DNA of 64,000 nt from NCBI GenBank assembly GCA_945909635.1, contig OX246690.1, positions 1,488,001 through 1,552,000 on the forward strand, read 5' to 3'. A program made the translations under genes and the position numbers. Below the pieces are notes generated by a model, which was not told the origin of the DNA, did not search any database, and worked only from the letters and a program-made list of their open reading frames with translations. The stretch comes from Clostridioides difficile_A (GTDB taxonomy: Bacteria; Bacillota; Clostridia; Peptostreptococcales; Peptostreptococcaceae). Positions 26,761-36,066 of this stretch are shown here, piece by piece (position 1 is the first letter of the stretch; each line of letters opens with the position of its first letter).

Positions 26761-27480
26761 ATGACACCATGGAAAAAGAGGACAACATATAAGTGTTTAG
26801 TAGCGATAGTCTTGTTTTGTGGAATAATACTAGTATCTAATTTTGGTAAGGTCTCTGCTTTGATGACAGATACTAATGGAAATGTTTTAATTAAGCATGG
26901 TTCAAGGGAAAAAAAGTTAATAGCAATTACCTTTGATGATGGACCACATCCAAAAGAAACTAGCCAAGTTTTAGATGTATTAAAGAAATACAATGTAAAA
27001 GCTACTTTTTTTATAGCTGGTAAACATGCTCAATGGTATAAAGAACCATTAGTGAGAGCCAGTAAAGAAGGGCATGAAATAGGAAATCACACTTTTAATC
27101 ACCCTGATATAAGTAATTTAAGCTCTAATCAGATAGAAGAGGAGATTGTTAAGTGTGAAGATATCTTAAAAGAAGTGACTGGAAAGAAACCTACATTATT
27201 TAGACCACCATTTGGAAGTTATAGAGAAAAAGACTTAGTAGAAATTGCAAAAAAGCATGACTATAAAGTTGTTTTATGGACAGGTGTAGATGTGAAGGAC
27301 TGGAAAAATCCTGGAGCTAACAGTATTGCTGATAAAATAATTAATAAAGTACAAAATGGAGATATAATACTTTTACACGATTATGCAACTAATGATACAG
27401 TTGAAGCTTTAGATATGTTTATCCCAAAAATGATGGAAAAAGGCTTTAAATTCGTAACAGTTTCTGAGTTAATAAAATAA
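26761..27480 (+). CDS. Exported polysaccharide deacetylase (NodB domain)
   Basis: Start ATG 26761 follows AAAGGAAG; the TTG at 26743 is too early. The 239-residue protein has a signal anchor (~8-28) and a NodB domain (~45-235) with all five motifs: ITFDDGPH, HTFNHPDI, RPPFGSYR, DVKDWKNPG and ILLHD. It should remove N-acetyl groups from peptidoglycan or another wall glycan, with a divalent metal held by Asp and the two His. Unlike the pdaA product, it keeps the classical TFDDG motif. Downstream pabA starts 21 bases later, which suggests co-transcription, although the functions differ. Confidence 0.88.
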   Translation: MTPWKKRTTYKCLVAIVLFCGIILVSNFGKVSALMTDTNGNVLIKHGSREKKLIAITFDDGPHPKETSQVLDVLKKYNVKATFFIAGKHAQWYKEPLVRASKEGHEIGNHTFNHPDISNLSSNQIEEEIVKCEDILKEVTGKKPTLFRPPFGSYREKDLVEIAKKHDYKVVLWTGVDVKDWKNPGANSIADKIINKVQNGDIILLHDYATNDTVEALDMFIPKMMEKGFKFVTVSELIK

Positions 27481-27501
27481 TTTTTAGGGGGGGATTTAAG
27501 T

Positions 27502-28086
27502 ATGATTCTAATGATAGACAATTATGATTCTTTTGTGTATAACCTAGTACAATACATAGAAGAATTAGGGGAAATAGTCGTAGTAAAGAGAAATAATGAA
27601 ATCAAAATAAGTGATATTGAAGAACTTAATCCAGAGGTAATTGTATTATCTCCAGGTCCATGTTCTCCAAAAGAAGCTGGTGTTTGCATAGATATTGTTG
27701 ACTATTTTAAAGGGAAAAAGCCTATACTAGGAATTTGTTTGGGTCACCAAACTATTGGACATGTTTTTGGAGGAGATATTATAAAGGCACAGCAACCTGT
27801 ACATGGAAAGGTGCATAGTATAAACCATATTAATAAAGGGGTTTTTAGTGGTCTTAAGAATCCTTTGAATGTCACTAGGTATCATTCACTAATAATTGAT
27901 TGTAATAAAGTTCCTGAAGAACTAGAAGTTACAGCAACAACTGATAAAGGTGAAATAATGGGAATTAGACATAAAAAATACTTAATAGAAGGAGTACAAT
28001 TTCATCCAGAAGCTATTTTATCAGAGTATGGTCATGAGATGCTGAAAAACTTTATAACAGAAGCTAGAGAAAGGATACATATGTAA
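27502..28086 (+). CDS. pabA: Aminodeoxychorismate synthase, glutamine amidotransferase subunit
   Basis: A 194-residue class I glutamine amidotransferase. The nucleophile Cys is in GICLGHQTIGHVFGG (about residue 78) and the His-Glu pair in QFHPEAI near the C-terminus. It supplies ammonia to PabB for conversion of chorismate to 4-amino-4-deoxychorismate. Anthranilate synthase component II (TrpG) has the same fold; the pabB-pabC context here and folate genes downstream favour PabA, perhaps amphibolic. One base separates it from pabB. Confidence 0.92.
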   Translation: MILMIDNYDSFVYNLVQYIEELGEIVVVKRNNEIKISDIEELNPEVIVLSPGPCSPKEAGVCIDIVDYFKGKKPILGICLGHQTIGHVFGGDIIKAQQPVHGKVHSINHINKGVFSGLKNPLNVTRYHSLIIDCNKVPEELEVTATTDKGEIMGIRHKKYLIEGVQFHPEAILSEYGHEMLKNFITEARERIHM

Positions 28087-28087
28087 T

Positions 28088-29437
28088 ATGATAAGAGAGA
28101 TAAACACTAAACTTAATTCTTTTGAGATATTTACTATTTTTAGAAACGAACATGACAGTTTTATATTAGACAGTGCTATGGATAAAGAAAAATTAGGAAG
28201 ATATTCTTTTATAAGTAGTAAGCCATTTAAGGTATTAAAATATAAAGATACTGACGAAAATCCATTAGAATTTTTAAAAGAAGAACTAAATAAATATAGA
28301 GTTAAAAATAATACTAACCTTCCATTTATAGGAGGAGCTGTAGGATATTTGTCTTATGATTTAGGTAATTATATGGAAGAATTGCCTAGAAGTGCTGTAG
28401 ATGATATTGGGATGCCTGATATGTATTTTGGTTTGTACAATCATGTAATAGTTGTAGACCATCTTATGGAAAAAACTTACATAGCTACTCCAAATATAGA
28501 TATGAAATTAGAAGAAAAGATAGTTGATGACATCGAACAAAAAATACTAAAAGAAGAAGAAAAAGGCATAGATAATATATGTTATCAAGAAAAAGAAGTT
28601 AAACCTATAAGACTTAAATCTAATTTCACAAAGAAAGAATTTAAAAATGCAGTTCAAAATGTTAGAGAGTACATAAGACAAGGGGATATATACCAAGCAA
28701 ACTTAACACAAAGGTTCAGTGGAGAAACAGAACTTACAAGCTTTGAACTATACAGAGATTTAAGAAGATTTAGTCCAGCACCATTTGGAGCATTTTTAAA
28801 CTTTGATGATGTACATATATTATCAAACTCTCCAGAAAGATTTATAAGATGTATTGATAAGAAAATAGAAACTAGACCAATAAAAGGTACTCGTCCAAGA
28901 GGTAAGGATAGGGAAGAAGACTTAAAGCTTCAACAAGAACTTAAAAATAGTGAAAAAGATAGAGCTGAATTACTTATGATAGTGGACTTAGAAAGAAATG
29001 ATATTGGTAGAATATCTAAAACAGGAAGTGTAAAAGTTCCAGAACTATTTGTAATTGAACCATATGCAAATGTAAATCACTTAGTTTCAACAGTTGTAGG
29101 TGAATTAAAAGACGATAAGGATGCTACTGATATAATAAAAGCTACTTTTCCAGGTGGTTCTATAACAGGAGCACCTAAGATTAGAGCAATGGAAATTATA
29201 GATGAATTGGAGCCAACACAAAGAAGTGTATATACTGGTTCAATAGGTTATATAGGTTTTAATGGTGATATGGATTTTAATATAGCAATTAGAACAATAA
29301 TAAAAGATGATAGAAAGGTTTATTTCCAAGTTGGAGGAGGAATGACTTGGGATTCTGACCCAGATGAAGAATATCAAGAAACAATGGATAAAGCAAAATC
29401 TATAATGAAGGCTTTGAGGGGTTATTATGAAGAATAA
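28088..29437 (+). CDS. pabB: Aminodeoxychorismate synthase component I
   Basis: A 449-residue chorismate-binding enzyme. The N-terminal ~150 residues are the anthranilate synthase I N-terminal region; the C-terminal ~270 residues carry catalytic motifs RQGDIYQANLTQRF, PIKGTRPRG, GGSITGAPKIRAMEIID and GGGMTWDSDPDEEY. It aminates chorismate using PabA ammonia. The length is normal. The stop codon overlaps the pabC start by 11 bases, indicating translational coupling. DAHP synthase at the end of the same run feeds the chorismate pathway. Confidence 0.93.
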   Translation: MIREINTKLNSFEIFTIFRNEHDSFILDSAMDKEKLGRYSFISSKPFKVLKYKDTDENPLEFLKEELNKYRVKNNTNLPFIGGAVGYLSYDLGNYMEELPRSAVDDIGMPDMYFGLYNHVIVVDHLMEKTYIATPNIDMKLEEKIVDDIEQKILKEEEKGIDNICYQEKEVKPIRLKSNFTKKEFKNAVQNVREYIRQGDIYQANLTQRFSGETELTSFELYRDLRRFSPAPFGAFLNFDDVHILSNSPERFIRCIDKKIETRPIKGTRPRGKDREEDLKLQQELKNSEKDRAELLMIVDLERNDIGRISKTGSVKVPELFVIEPYANVNHLVSTVVGELKDDKDATDIIKATFPGGSITGAPKIRAMEIIDELEPTQRSVYTGSIGYIGFNGDMDFNIAIRTIIKDDRKVYFQVGGGMTWDSDPDEEYQETMDKAKSIMKALRGYYEE

Positions 29438-30170
29438 TGTAGGTTTTGATAGCAGTTTAAGTAAGTTTGGAATTGGTTTATTTGAAACTATTAAAGTTGA
29501 ACATGGTATAGCAATAGATTTAAATCTTCATATAGAAAGAATGCTTAATTCAATAAGGTGTTTAGAACTAGATATAAAGCATGAAAAAGACTTCTTGATA
29601 AATGAGATTAATACATATATAAAAAAAGAAACTATTGTTGATAAAGCACTTAGAATTACTGTTTTTGATAAAGGTTATAATATATCTATCAGAGATATCC
29701 CATATAATCAAGAAACATATGAAAAGGGCTTTAAATTAACTGTCTCACCAATCATTAGAGGAGATAGTTTGATTCATAGACATAAAACTACAAATTATTT
29801 TGAAAATATATATACTAAAAATTTTGCAAATAAAGATGGTTATGATGATGGTATATTTGTAAATTCAGAGGGTGTAATCTTAGAATGCTCTATGAGTAAT
29901 ATATTTTTTATAAAAGGAGAAATAGTATACACTCCTAGTGGTAAATTACCAATATTAAATGGAATAATAAAAAAGAGGATTATAAATATTTGTGACGAAT
30001 TACATATAGAGTTGGTAGAAAATGAAATTAATATATCAGAAATTAGTAGTTTTGATTTTGTTTTTGTCACAAATAGTCTTATGGGAGCTATGAAAGTTAC
30101 AGAAATTGACAAAATAAAATTTTATGAAAAAAATGCTATTTTCGATAAAATAGTAGAATATTTAAAGTAA
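29427..30170 (+). CDS. pabC: Aminodeoxychorismate lyase
   Basis: A 247-residue fold-type IV PLP enzyme. The PLP Lys is likely in HKTTNYFENIY, and the phosphate-binding strand is ECSMSNIFF, followed by LPILNGIIKKRII. It splits 4-amino-4-deoxychorismate into p-aminobenzoate and pyruvate. D-amino-acid and branched-chain aminotransferases share the fold; operon position decides for PabC. The start ATG overlaps the end of pabB. Confidence 0.9.
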   Translation: MKNNVGFDSSLSKFGIGLFETIKVEHGIAIDLNLHIERMLNSIRCLELDIKHEKDFLINEINTYIKKETIVDKALRITVFDKGYNISIRDIPYNQETYEKGFKLTVSPIIRGDSLIHRHKTTNYFENIYTKNFANKDGYDDGIFVNSEGVILECSMSNIFFIKGEIVYTPSGKLPILNGIIKKRIINICDELHIELVENEINISEISSFDFVFVTNSLMGAMKVTEIDKIKFYEKNAIFDKIVEYLK

Positions 30171-30203
30171 ATTAAAATATTAACAATTTGTTGGAGATAA
30201 GAA

Positions 30204-30905
30204 ATGATAAGTTGTGTTTATAAGGTATATAGTGAAGAGATAACAACGATAATAGAAAATCCAAATACTTTAGCAGTATTTTTGGTTGGTTCTAGTAAAG
30301 ACTTAGATTTTACTCTTCACGATGTAGAAATAAATGATATTGATATATTCGTTTTTGTAAAAAAAGGGGAAAAACAAGAGCGAGTACTGTTTGAAAAAGA
30401 GGGAATAGAATTTGACATAAACTATTTTTCAAGAGATGGTGTAAAAAAATTATTATCAGATAGAGAGTATTTCTTTATTAAAGAGATGAAGGATGCTAAA
30501 GTTCTATTTGATAAAGAGAAGATATCAAAGAATATAAAGGATATAAGTAGGGATATTTACCTAAAAGGGCCTAAAAAAATGTCACTGGAAGAAAAGTCTT
30601 TTTTAAAACAAGATATTGGGGGAAAAATATCAAATTTAAAAAATAAAGAAAAATTTGATGCTTTTGAATATCATTTTTTGACGAATTTATATTTAAAAGA
30701 TATAATAATTGGGTACTTTAATATAAATGATAATTGGGTACCAAAAGATAAAAAATTGCTAAAAGTTTTGGAAAAAGAAAATAATGAGCTTTTTGAACTA
30801 GTATCAAAGGTAAGTGAAAGTTATGACTATCAAAAACTTTTAGATGTGTATAATTATATTTTTAAAGAAATTGAGACAAAAGAGATTATAAAACTAATCT
30901 TCTAG
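30204..30905 (+). CDS. Nucleotidyltransferase-fold protein inside the folate run
   Basis: A 233-residue protein I cannot name. The N-terminal ~80 residues fit the Pol-beta/MNT nucleotidyltransferase fold: VGSS at 28-31, then Asp45 and Asp47 in NDIDIFVFV, and a third acidic Asp71 in EFDINYF, which together could bind metal and NTP. The rest is helical and includes LKGPKKMSLEEKSF, similar in architecture to the helical partner domain of minimal nucleotidyltransferases. It is placed between pabC and folE with 33 and 25 base gaps and a GGAGAT site, so it should be co-expressed with folate genes. A role in folate metabolism is only inferred. Confidence 0.75.
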   Translation: MISCVYKVYSEEITTIIENPNTLAVFLVGSSKDLDFTLHDVEINDIDIFVFVKKGEKQERVLFEKEGIEFDINYFSRDGVKKLLSDREYFFIKEMKDAKVLFDKEKISKNIKDISRDIYLKGPKKMSLEEKSFLKQDIGGKISNLKNKEKFDAFEYHFLTNLYLKDIIIGYFNINDNWVPKDKKLLKVLEKENNELFELVSKVSESYDYQKLLDVYNYIFKEIETKEIIKLIF

Positions 30906-30930
30906 TCACAAATCAATGGGGGGAGTTTAA

Positions 30931-31503
30931 ATGAATAAAGTTGATAAAGAAAAGATACAACATGCAGTAAGGGAAATATTGGAGGCAATTGGAGAAGACC
31001 CAGATAGAGAAGGTCTAATTGAGACTCCAAATAGAGTTGCTAGAATGTATGAAGAGATATTTTCAGGTCTTACTGAAGAACCAAGAGACCATTTAAAAGT
31101 TCTTTTTGCAGATGAGAAACATGAAGAATTAGTCTTGGTAAAAGATATTCCATTCTATTCATGCTGTGAACATCACTTAGTTCCTTTTTTTGGAAAAGCT
31201 CATATTGCTTATTTACCAAAAGGAGGAAGACTTACAGGTCTTTCTAAACTTGCTAGAGTAATAGATACATTGGCAAAAAGACCACAATTACAAGAAAGAA
31301 TTACTAAAAATGCTGCAGATATAATAATGGAAGAATTACAGCCTTATGGTGTTTTAGTTGTAGTGGAAGCAGAGCATATGTGTATGACAATGAGGGGTGT
31401 GAAAAAGCCAGGTTCAAAAACTGTTACATCAGCAGTAAGAGGTATATTTGAAAAGGATATTGCATCTAGAGCTGAGGCGATGAGTCTTATTACTATGAAA
31501 TAG
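30931..31503 (+). CDS. folE: GTP cyclohydrolase I
   Basis: A 190-residue enzyme of normal length that turns GTP into 7,8-dihydroneopterin triphosphate, the first pterin step of folate synthesis. Zinc ligands are visible in SCCEHHLVPFFG (Cys and His) and in AEHMCMTMRGV (Cys). Other family motifs are EDPDREGLIETPNRVARMYEE and GLSKLARVID. The ribosome site GGGGGAG precedes the ATG. Confidence 0.95.
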   Translation: MNKVDKEKIQHAVREILEAIGEDPDREGLIETPNRVARMYEEIFSGLTEEPRDHLKVLFADEKHEELVLVKDIPFYSCCEHHLVPFFGKAHIAYLPKGGRLTGLSKLARVIDTLAKRPQLQERITKNAADIIMEELQPYGVLVVVEAEHMCMTMRGVKKPGSKTVTSAVRGIFEKDIASRAEAMSLITMK

Positions 31504-31567
31504 TAGTTGTTGTAGATATAATCATTTGTTGAGATATAAAATTTAATTTAAGGGAGTGTCAGTAATT

Positions 31568-32359
31568 GTGTTTGATTATGGTAAAAGAACTTATATAATG
31601 GGAATATTAAATGTAACTCCAGATAGTTTTTCAGATGGAGGAGATTTTAATAACTTAGACATAGCAATAAAACACGCAAAAGATATGGTTGACCAAGGCG
31701 CTGATATAATAGACTTAGGAGGAGAATCTACACGTCCAGGTCATAGTTATGTAGACTCAGATGAAGAACTAAGAAGAGTAATCCCTGTAATAAAAAAACT
31801 TAAACAAGAATTAGATATACCAATATCAATAGATACTTATAAGGCAGATGTTGCAGAAGAAGCACTAAAATTAGGTGTTACTATGGTAAATGATGTTTGG
31901 GGTCTTAGAAAAGATAAAAATATGGCCTCTGTAATAGGTAAATATGATGCAGAAGTATGTATAATGCACAATCAAGATGGGACAAAATATGAAAAAGATA
32001 TAATGGAGTCAATAAGGGACTTTTTTGAAGAAAGCATAGAAATGGCAATTAGCTGTGGAGTAAAAAAAGAAAAAATAGTACTTGACCCAGGAATAGGATT
32101 TGGTAAGGATTTTGAACAGAATATAGAAGTATTAAGAAGGTTAGGCGAATTGAAAGACTTAAGCTATCCTATTTTACTTGGCACATCTAGAAAATCGGTA
32201 ATAGGTAAGGTCCTTCCAGTTGAACCAAAAAAAAGATTGGAAGGTACAATAGCTACTACTGTACTAGGTATAAGAGATGGTGTAGATATAGTTAGAGTAC
32301 ACGATGTTTATGAAAACTTAATGGCAGCTAGAATGACTGATGCAATATATAGAAAGTAG
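31568..32359 (+). CDS. folP: Dihydropteroate synthase
   Basis: About 263 residues, TIM-barrel enzyme joining p-aminobenzoate with the pterin pyrophosphate; sulfonamide target. Motifs: MGILNVTPDSFSDGG, DLGGESTRPG, SIDTYKADVAEEAL, NDVWG, DPGIGFGK and GTSRKSVIG. The start is uncertain: the GTG at 31556 forms part of the AAGGGAG site, so GTG 31568 or the ATT before it (31565) is more likely. It overlaps no gene upstream; the folB start follows the stop by ~10 bases. Confidence 0.93.
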   Translation: MFDYGKRTYIMGILNVTPDSFSDGGDFNNLDIAIKHAKDMVDQGADIIDLGGESTRPGHSYVDSDEELRRVIPVIKKLKQELDIPISIDTYKADVAEEALKLGVTMVNDVWGLRKDKNMASVIGKYDAEVCIMHNQDGTKYEKDIMESIRDFFEESIEMAISCGVKKEKIVLDPGIGFGKDFEQNIEVLRRLGELKDLSYPILLGTSRKSVIGKVLPVEPKKRLEGTIATTVLGIRDGVDIVRVHDVYENLMAARMTDAIYRK

Positions 32360-32369
32360 GTATAATATA

Positions 32370-32735
32370 ATGGATAAAATATTACTTAGTAATCTAGGAT
32401 TCTATGGATATCATGGTGTGCTTAAAGAAGAAAATTTTCTAGGTCAGAAATTTTTTATCGACATGGAGCTTTATGTTGATTCAAGAGAGGCTGGACTTAG
32501 TGATGATATAAATAAATCTGTAAACTATGCTGAGGTTTACAGTGTTGTTAAGGATATTACTGAAAATAAACAATTTAATCTTTTGGAGGCTTTAGCAGAA
32601 AATATTGCAGAAGAGGTCTTAAATAAATTTGTGCTTATAAATGGAGTCATGGTTAGGGTTAGAAAACCAGAAGCTCCTGTGAATGGAATTTATGACTATT
32701 TTGGTGTTGAGATAAGGAGAACAAGAGATGAATAA
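32370..32735 (+). CDS. folB: Dihydroneopterin aldolase
   Basis: Start ATG 32370 gives 121 residues, the normal length; the reading frame is open further upstream into folP. Motifs: SNLGFYGYHGVLKEE near the N-terminus, NYAEVYSVV, the Glu in LLEALAENIA, and RVRKPEAPVNGIYDYFGVEI with the catalytic Lys. It converts dihydroneopterin to 6-hydroxymethyl-dihydropterin plus glycolaldehyde. The last eight bases overlap the start of folK. Confidence 0.93.
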   Translation: MDKILLSNLGFYGYHGVLKEENFLGQKFFIDMELYVDSREAGLSDDINKSVNYAEVYSVVKDITENKQFNLLEALAENIAEEVLNKFVLINGVMVRVRKPEAPVNGIYDYFGVEIRRTRDE

Positions 32736-33234
32736 GGCTTATTTGGGAATAGGTACTAACATGGGGGATAGATTTAATAATTTATCAGAGGCATGTGAGC
32801 TTTTAAGAAATAGTGAATCTATCTATAATGTAAAAGAATCAGGATTATATGAAACAAAACCATGGGGATATACAGAACAAGCAGATTTTCTAAATATGTG
32901 TGTAGAAATAGAAACAGAGTTTGAACCATATGAGTTGTTAGAATATTGTCAAAAAATAGAGAGAGAACTACACAGAGAGAGAATAGTACGCTGGGGTCCA
33001 AGAACTATAGATGTAGATATACTATTTTTTAATGATGTAGTCTCTACTGACGAAAAACTATTAATACCTCATCCAAGGATTCAAGACAGAGCTTTCGTTT
33101 TGATACCACTTATGGATTTAAATGAAGAACTTCTAATAAATGAAAAATCAATAAAAGAACATTTAAACCTCCTATCTGCTGAAGAAAGAGAAGAAGTAAA
33201 GGAGCTTGTAGGTTATGAAAGAAAACCTATTTAA
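32728..33234 (+). CDS. folK: 6-hydroxymethyl-7,8-dihydropterin pyrophosphokinase
   Basis: A 168-residue HPPK. Motifs: LGIGTNMGDRFNNL, the ETKPWGYTEQADFLNMC loop, and RWGPRTIDVDILFF holding the two magnesium Asp, followed by IPHPRIQDRAFVLIPL. It transfers pyrophosphate from ATP to the pterin for FolP. It overlaps folB at its start and the DAHP synthase gene at its end by 20 bases. Confidence 0.94.
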   Translation: MNKAYLGIGTNMGDRFNNLSEACELLRNSESIYNVKESGLYETKPWGYTEQADFLNMCVEIETEFEPYELLEYCQKIERELHRERIVRWGPRTIDVDILFFNDVVSTDEKLLIPHPRIQDRAFVLIPLMDLNEELLINEKSIKEHLNLLSAEEREEVKELVGYERKPI

Positions 33235-34000
33235 TGGTAATTCAAAAATAGAGATAAATACAAATAATAAAGAGATAGTTGTAAAAAAAGACAAACTTAT
33301 AATAGCTGGACCATGTGCAATAGAGAGTTATGAGCAACTTTTAATGACTGCTAAATTTGTAAAAAGTCATGGTGCAAATATTTTAAGAGGTGGAGCATAT
33401 AAGCCAAGAACATCACCAAACTCATTTCAAGGATTAAAAAAAGAAGGTCTTGAAATATTAAAAGCAGTCAAAAAAGAGGTTGGCATAGCTGTTATTACAG
33501 AACTTATGGATGTAAGAGATATGGATGACCTGTATAGTATAAGTGATATAATTCAAATTGGCTCAAGAAATATGCAAAACTTTACACTTTTAAGTGAAGT
33601 AGGAAGACAAAACAAACCTGTTATGTTAAAAAGAGGAATAGCATCGACAATTACTGAATGGATAGGTGCTGCAGAATATATAGCAATAGAAGGAAATAGC
33701 AATATTATAATGTGTGAGAGAGGTATAAGAACATATAATGATTATACTAGAAATACATTAGATTTAGCTGCTGTACCTATTATCCAAAAAGAAACAGGTC
33801 TTCCTGTTGTGGTAGACCCAAGTCATGCTACTGGAATTAGATACTTGATAAAACCTATGTCAATGGCATCACTTGCATGTGGAGCTGATGGAATAATGGT
33901 AGAAGTGCACCCTGACCCAGAAAATGCTCTATCAGATGGTGCCCAATCTCTTTGTTTTGATGAGTTTGAAGATTTAATGGAATCAATTAAGAATTATTAA
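33215..34000 (+). CDS. aroF: 3-deoxy-7-phosphoheptulonate (DAHP) synthase, type I-beta
   Basis: A 261-residue core-only DAHP synthase without the N-terminal regulatory ACT-like domain, so feedback control may be lacking or indirect. Motifs: IIAGPCAIES, RGGAYKPRTSPNSFQG, QIGSRNMQNF, LKRGIAST, DPSHATG and MVEVHPDP. It condenses phosphoenolpyruvate with erythrose-4-phosphate, the first shikimate step leading to chorismate, which the pab genes consume. It is the last gene of the run; the GC-rich hairpin at 34001 terminates it. Confidence 0.92.
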   Translation: MKENLFNGNSKIEINTNNKEIVVKKDKLIIAGPCAIESYEQLLMTAKFVKSHGANILRGGAYKPRTSPNSFQGLKKEGLEILKAVKKEVGIAVITELMDVRDMDDLYSISDIIQIGSRNMQNFTLLSEVGRQNKPVMLKRGIASTITEWIGAAEYIAIEGNSNIIMCERGIRTYNDYTRNTLDLAAVPIIQKETGLPVVVDPSHATGIRYLIKPMSMASLACGADGIMVEVHPDPENALSDGAQSLCFDEFEDLMESIKNY

Positions 34001-34025
34001 AAGAGGCAAAAGCCTCTTTTTTATT
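34001..34025 (+). terminator. Terminator of the pab-fol-aro run
   Basis: AAGAGGC (34001-34007) and GCCTCTT (34012-34018) form a stem with a four-base loop, followed by a T-run. It starts directly after the DAHP synthase stop codon. Confidence 0.85.
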
Positions 34026-34190
34026 CGTAATGGTTATTGATACGAATTTATAGGTTATATATAATTTAATAGTTAGACCATTTGATATAAATAAAGACTT
34101 AATATTGATATAATTAATATAAAAAATAAAAATTTTTTGATTAATAAGAAGGATATCAATAAAAAAAGTCGAATTCTGTATATTGAGTGA

Positions 34191-34218
34191 TTGACAAATT
34201 TAGAATATAGTGTAGAAT
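34191..34218 (+). promoter_or_regulatory. Sigma-A promoter of dnaG-rpoD
   Basis: TTGACA (34191-34196) and TAGAAT (34213-34218) are 16 bases apart. The predicted transcript start near 34225 lies after the ATG at 34223, which supports the later ATG at 34259 as the dnaG start. Confidence 0.7.
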
Positions 34219-34258
34219 AGAAATGTTAACACAAAAAATTACACCAGAAGGTGATAAT

Positions 34259-36049
34259 ATGAATGATATAAAAGACATTATTGAAGAAATAAAGGCTAGA
34301 TGCGATATAGCAAGTATAATATCTGAATATATGAATATAAAACAATCTGGAGCTAATTATAAAGGATTATGTCCATTTCATGGTGAAAAGACACCATCTT
34401 TTTATATAAACACATCAAAACAAATTTATAAATGTTTTGGATGTGGAGAAGGTGGAGATGTAATAAATTTCGTCATGAAAATGGAAAATTTGGATTTTAT
34501 GGATGCTGTAAAAATTTTAGCAAATAAATGTGGTATAGAAATTAACACTAACATGAATGAAGAGACTAGAATTAAAATAGAAAAATCTAAAAAATTCCAA
34601 GATATTCACACAGAAGCTGCTAGATTTTATCTTTCAAACTTGTTGGGAAGTAAAAATCTTGGGTATGAATATCTAAGAATAAGAGGACTAGATGATAAAA
34701 TTATTAAGAAATTTGGTTTAGGATTTTCTTTAGATTCATGGAATTCACTTATGAATACTTTAATCAGTAAAGGATATAAAAAACAAGATTTATTGGAGTG
34801 CGGTCTAATTGCAAAAAACAGAGATGGAACTAATTGCTATGATAAATTTAGAAATAGAGTTATGTTTCCTATATTCGATTATAGAGGAAATATAATAGGA
34901 TTTGGGGGAAGAGTATTAGATGATTCTTTGCCAAAATACTTAAATTCTCCAGACACAATAATTTTTAATAAAAAACAGAACTTATATGGATTAAACTTTG
35001 CTAGAAAAAATTTAGAGAGTAAAACTATAGTCTTAGTTGAAGGATATATGGATTTAATTTCGCTTTATCAGTATGGCATAAGAAATGTAGTAGCAACCCT
35101 TGGAACAGCCTTGACTGAACAACAAGGCATTTTAATAAAGAGATATGCGGACACTGCTATTATATCTTATGATTCTGATGAACCAGGAATAAAAGCAACT
35201 TTAAGAGCTATGGATATACTTACTAAATTAGGTATTAATGTAAAAGTATTGGATTTAAAAGATGCTAAAGACCCAGATGAATTTGTAAGAAAATATGGAC
35301 TTAATGATTATAAAAAAGCTATGGATGTTTCTACTCACTACATAAAATATAAAATAGATCATCTTAAAAAAGAATTTAATATTCAAAAAGATGAAGAACG
35401 AGTGAAGTTCGCAAAAGAAGCTTCTAAGATTATAAAACAATTGACAAGTCCTGTTGAAATTGATTTTTATACAAAGTATTTAAGCAATCAAATAGATATT
35501 AATGTCGAGTCTATAAAGAGAGAAGTATATGGTAAAAATTATAATAAGCCATATAGCAACAAAAATCAAAAGAAAGCAGAAGAAAAGATAATTGAAAAAG
35601 TCGAAGTCAGACAAGATGGAAAACAATTAGTTGAAGAGACTCTAATAAAAATAATGTTAGAAGATAAAAAAATTAGAGAAATAGCGTTACTAAAAGTAGA
35701 AGAAAGTGATTTTTTATTGAAAGAAAGTAAAGAAATTTTAAATTACATGATTAAAAATCAAGAATTGGACAAAATAACTATTGACAAATTGAAAAGTTTA
35801 AACATATCCGAAGAATACTTAAAAGAATTAAATTCAATTTCTCTGAATAGTATAAACTTAGAGAACACAAAAGAAATAGAAGGAATAGTAACAAATATCA
35901 GAAAAAATTCATTAGAAGAACAAATTAACAGCTTGTTGAGAGAGCAACAAGAATTAGAAAATAATAATGATATGAAAGAGGTAGATGGTAGAGTTATGGA
36001 AATTGCTTTAAAAATAGTTGATATAAATAAAATTTTAAAGAGCTTGTAG
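34259..36049 (+). CDS. dnaG: DNA primase
   Basis: Start ATG 34259 (MNDIKDIIEEIK) follows AGAAGGTGAT, leaving 596 residues. The N-terminal zinc domain (CPFHGEKTPSF and CFGCGEGGDV, CHC2 type), the RNA polymerase domain with the TOPRIM core (VLVEGYMDLISL, ATLGTALT, SYDSDEPGIKA, ~180-330), and a divergent C-terminal DnaB-interaction region (~430-596) are in order. It makes the RNA primers for replication. The rpoD gene follows 17 bases after, the conserved dnaG-rpoD arrangement; rpsU, often first in this operon, is not present here. Confidence 0.95.
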   Translation: MNDIKDIIEEIKARCDIASIISEYMNIKQSGANYKGLCPFHGEKTPSFYINTSKQIYKCFGCGEGGDVINFVMKMENLDFMDAVKILANKCGIEINTNMNEETRIKIEKSKKFQDIHTEAARFYLSNLLGSKNLGYEYLRIRGLDDKIIKKFGLGFSLDSWNSLMNTLISKGYKKQDLLECGLIAKNRDGTNCYDKFRNRVMFPIFDYRGNIIGFGGRVLDDSLPKYLNSPDTIIFNKKQNLYGLNFARKNLESKTIVLVEGYMDLISLYQYGIRNVVATLGTALTEQQGILIKRYADTAIISYDSDEPGIKATLRAMDILTKLGINVKVLDLKDAKDPDEFVRKYGLNDYKKAMDVSTHYIKYKIDHLKKEFNIQKDEERVKFAKEASKIIKQLTSPVEIDFYTKYLSNQIDINVESIKREVYGKNYNKPYSNKNQKKAEEKIIEKVEVRQDGKQLVEETLIKIMLEDKKIREIALLKVEESDFLLKESKEILNYMIKNQELDKITIDKLKSLNISEEYLKELNSISLNSINLENTKEIEGIVTNIRKNSLEEQINSLLREQQELENNNDMKEVDGRVMEIALKIVDINKILKSL

Positions 36050-36066
36050 AGAAAGGAGGTTTGAGT

